Part shown: positions 62,134-64,000 of the stretch, piece after piece | Layout: the number at the start of each line of letters is the position of its first letter | How positions within the stretch are numbered: the first letter of the stretch is position 1 | DNA from: an uncultured Pelagibacteraceae bacterium | GTDB taxonomy: Bacteria; Pseudomonadota; Alphaproteobacteria; Pelagibacterales; Pelagibacteraceae | Assembly (NCBI GenBank): GCA_902630065.1 | Contig: CACOTF010000001.1 | Span: 1 to 64,000, forward strand | DNA: 64,000 bases | Direction: 5' to 3' | Notes under the pieces: model-generated | Databases searched by the model: none | Told to the model about the DNA's origin: nothing | What the model saw: the letters and a program-made list of their open reading frames with translations, nothing else | Position numbers and translations under genes: made by a program

Positions 62134-62594
62134 TGTCAGCAGATGAAAATTTAAAGAATTTAAATATTAAATTACCAAAAGCTAATGATCCTGTTGGCTC
62201 ATATGCTGCTACAAGATTATCTGGAAATTTACTATATATATCTGGTCAAATATCAATTGATGAGAATGGAAATTTAATTAAAGGAAAACTCGGAAAAGAT
62301 TATAATACTGAACAAGGTTATGAAGCAGCTAAAAGATGTGCATTAAGTATAATATCTCAAGCAAAAAAAGCATGTGGTGATGATTTATCTAAAATTAAAT
62401 CATGTTTGAAACTTACTGGATATGTTAATTCTACAGATGATTTTATTGAGCAACCAAAAGTCATAAATGGAGCCTCAGATCTGATAAAAAGCGTATTTGA
62501 TGAAGCTGGATCGCATGCAAGAGCTGCTGTCAGCACTAATAGCCTTCCATTGGGTGTTGCAGTTGAAGTTGATGCAATATTTGATCTTAATTAA
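62133..62594 (+). CDS. RidA family protein
   Basis: NLLYISGQISIDENGNLIKGKLGKD ... GSHARAAVSTNSLPLGVAVEVDAIF. Confidence 0.93.
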   Translation: MSADENLKNLNIKLPKANDPVGSYAATRLSGNLLYISGQISIDENGNLIKGKLGKDYNTEQGYEAAKRCALSIISQAKKACGDDLSKIKSCLKLTGYVNSTDDFIEQPKVINGASDLIKSVFDEAGSHARAAVSTNSLPLGVAVEVDAIFDLN

Positions 62595-63884
62595 TTATCT
62601 ACCAATACTAAAATAATTTATTTTATTTTTTTTCATTTCAGAAGTTGTGTAAAGATTTCTCATATCAAAAACTTTAAAATTTCTTTTTTTTGTAATTTTT
62701 CTAAAGTTGAGTTGCTTAAATTCATTCCACTCTGTATGAATAATTATTAGATCTGCGATTTTGCAGGCATCTTTTATATTTTCAAAAAAATTTATATTTT
62801 CGGATTTTAATTCCTCTTTCTTGCCAGTTGGTTCGTAATAATTAATATTTGCTCCTTTCCTTATTAAAGCTGGTATCATTTTTAATGAAGAGGATTCTCT
62901 CATATCGTCAGTACCTGGTTTAAAAGTAACACCCAAAAATGTAATATTTTTGTTTTTAATTTTGTTATTCAATATTTTACTAATTTTATTTAATAATAAA
63001 TTAGTTCTTTTATCATTTGAATTTATTACTGATTTTACAACTGAAAGATTTGTTTTAAACATTCGACCAGTTGAAACAAGTGCTCTTGTATCTTTTGGAA
63101 AGCATGATCCACCATATGCTGGACCAGCACGTAGAAATCTACTACCAATCCTTTCATCTAAACCCATGCCAATTGCAACTTCTTTAACGTCTATGTTTGA
63201 TTTTTCACATAAATTAGCTATTTCATTAATAAATGTAATTTTTGTCGCTAAAAAAGCGTTAGATGCATATTTAATTAATTCTGCCGATCTTCTAGAAGTA
63301 TGAAAATATCTTCCACCCTTCTTAATTAATGGAAGATATAATTTTTTCATAATTTTGTTTGCTTTATTGCTGCTAGTGCCTACAACAACTCTATCTGGAA
63401 ATTGAAAATCTCTAATAGCTTCACCTTCTCTTAAAAATTCAGGATTAGATACAACATCAAACTTATTTTTATTTTTATTTGATTTTAAAATTTTTGTAAT
63501 TTTATCACCAGTGGTAACTGGGACTGTGGATTTAGTAACAATTATTTTATACTTGTTTAGATTAGATTTTATACTTTTGGTAACATTAAATACATATTTC
63601 AAATCAGCTTTATTATTTTTTGTAGGAGTTCCAACGCAAATAAATATGATATCTGACTTTTTTATTGAGCTAGAAATATCTGTTGTAAATAAAAGTCTTT
63701 TTTTTTTTAAATTTCTTACAACCAATTCTTGAAGACCAGGTTCATAAATTGGCATTATTCCTTTATTTAATTTTTCTATAATTTGTCTATTAATATCAAC
63801 ACATGTAATTGTGTTACCTAAGTCAGAAAAACAAGCTCCCGTAACCAAGCCAACATAACCAGATCCTATAATGCAAATTTTCAT
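62595..63884 (-). CDS. ugd: UDP-glucose 6-dehydrogenase
   Basis: MKICIIGSGYVGLVTGACFSDLGNTITCVDIN; NPEFLREGEAIRDFQFPDRVVVG; GPAYGGSCFPKDTRAL. Confidence 0.97.
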   Translation of the reverse strand: MKICIIGSGYVGLVTGACFSDLGNTITCVDINRQIIEKLNKGIMPIYEPGLQELVVRNLKKKRLLFTTDISSSIKKSDIIFICVGTPTKNNKADLKYVFNVTKSIKSNLNKYKIIVTKSTVPVTTGDKITKILKSNKNKNKFDVVSNPEFLREGEAIRDFQFPDRVVVGTSSNKANKIMKKLYLPLIKKGGRYFHTSRRSAELIKYASNAFLATKITFINEIANLCEKSNIDVKEVAIGMGLDERIGSRFLRAGPAYGGSCFPKDTRALVSTGRMFKTNLSVVKSVINSNDKRTNLLLNKISKILNNKIKNKNITFLGVTFKPGTDDMRESSSLKMIPALIRKGANINYYEPTGKKEELKSENINFFENIKDACKIADLIIIHTEWNEFKQLNFRKITKKRNFKVFDMRNLYTTSEMKKNKINYFSIGR

Positions 63885-64000
63885 AGCTTAGAAATTTCAA
63901 TTCCAGATTTAATATAACCTTTCATAGATCCACAATCTAAATAATTACCTCTGAATTTATGTCCAATGAATAAATATTTATCTAATATCATTCGTCTAAT
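63881..64000 (-). CDS. galU: UTP-glucose-1-phosphate uridylyltransferase, C-terminus (truncated by window edge)
   Basis: Hand translation ...RMILDKYLFIGHKFRGNYLDCGSMKGYIKSGIEISKL*; 4-nt overlap with ugd start. Confidence 0.75.
   Translation of the reverse strand: MRRMILDKYLFIGHKFRGNYLDCGSMKGYIKSGIEISKL

Noticed and set aside
1-64000. CRISPR arrays, prophage structural genes, toxin-antitoxin or restriction-modification systems
   Set aside because: No regularly spaced repeats and no ORF with cas, capsid/tail, TA or methylase/restriction motifs was seen.

Overview
The window is AT-rich, densely packed bacterial DNA. Gene content and order fit a streamlined alphaproteobacterium of the SAR11 / Candidatus Pelagibacter type (inferred from gene content, not from a search). 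Most of it is housekeeping: metG-tatD, nhaA, glpX, hom, argC, rplM/rpsI, metY-like, ctaA, plsX-ihfA, hppA, thiL-nusB-ribH-ribBA-ribE-ribD-nrdR-glyA-rpiB, hemB, recO-rnc-lepB-acpS-pdxJ-pyrE-rsh-folK-smpB-dapA, slt, the sarcosine oxidase operon soxBDAG, gatCAB, ruvX, pyrB-pyrC-plsY-topA, ridA, ugd, and galU (partial). Three tRNAs are present: Pro-TGG, Glu-TTC and Ser-GCT. The one accessory-looking patch is about 8.28-11.86 kb. It holds a GIY-YIG protein, a glycosyltransferase, a tyrosine recombinase, an unlisted 59-aa membrane ORF, a GC-rich structured RNA candidate (about 10.88-11.07 kb) and about 510 bp of non-coding DNA. The RNA candidate is the strongest lead for something undescribed: it folds by hand into several GNRA-capped hairpins, a possible 6-bp kissing loop, and two mutually exclusive 3' hairpins before a T-tract, directly upstream of a mini-MGMT gene. 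Other points of interest are two tRNA genes followed within 2-4 nt by ORFs, divergent genes whose start codons overlap in a shared CATG, a perfect 7-1-7 Fur-box-like palindrome over the hemB start codon, a palindrome in the sox leader, a RibBA whose RibA domain has lost its zinc-binding cysteines, and many convergent gene pairs with no gap for terminators.
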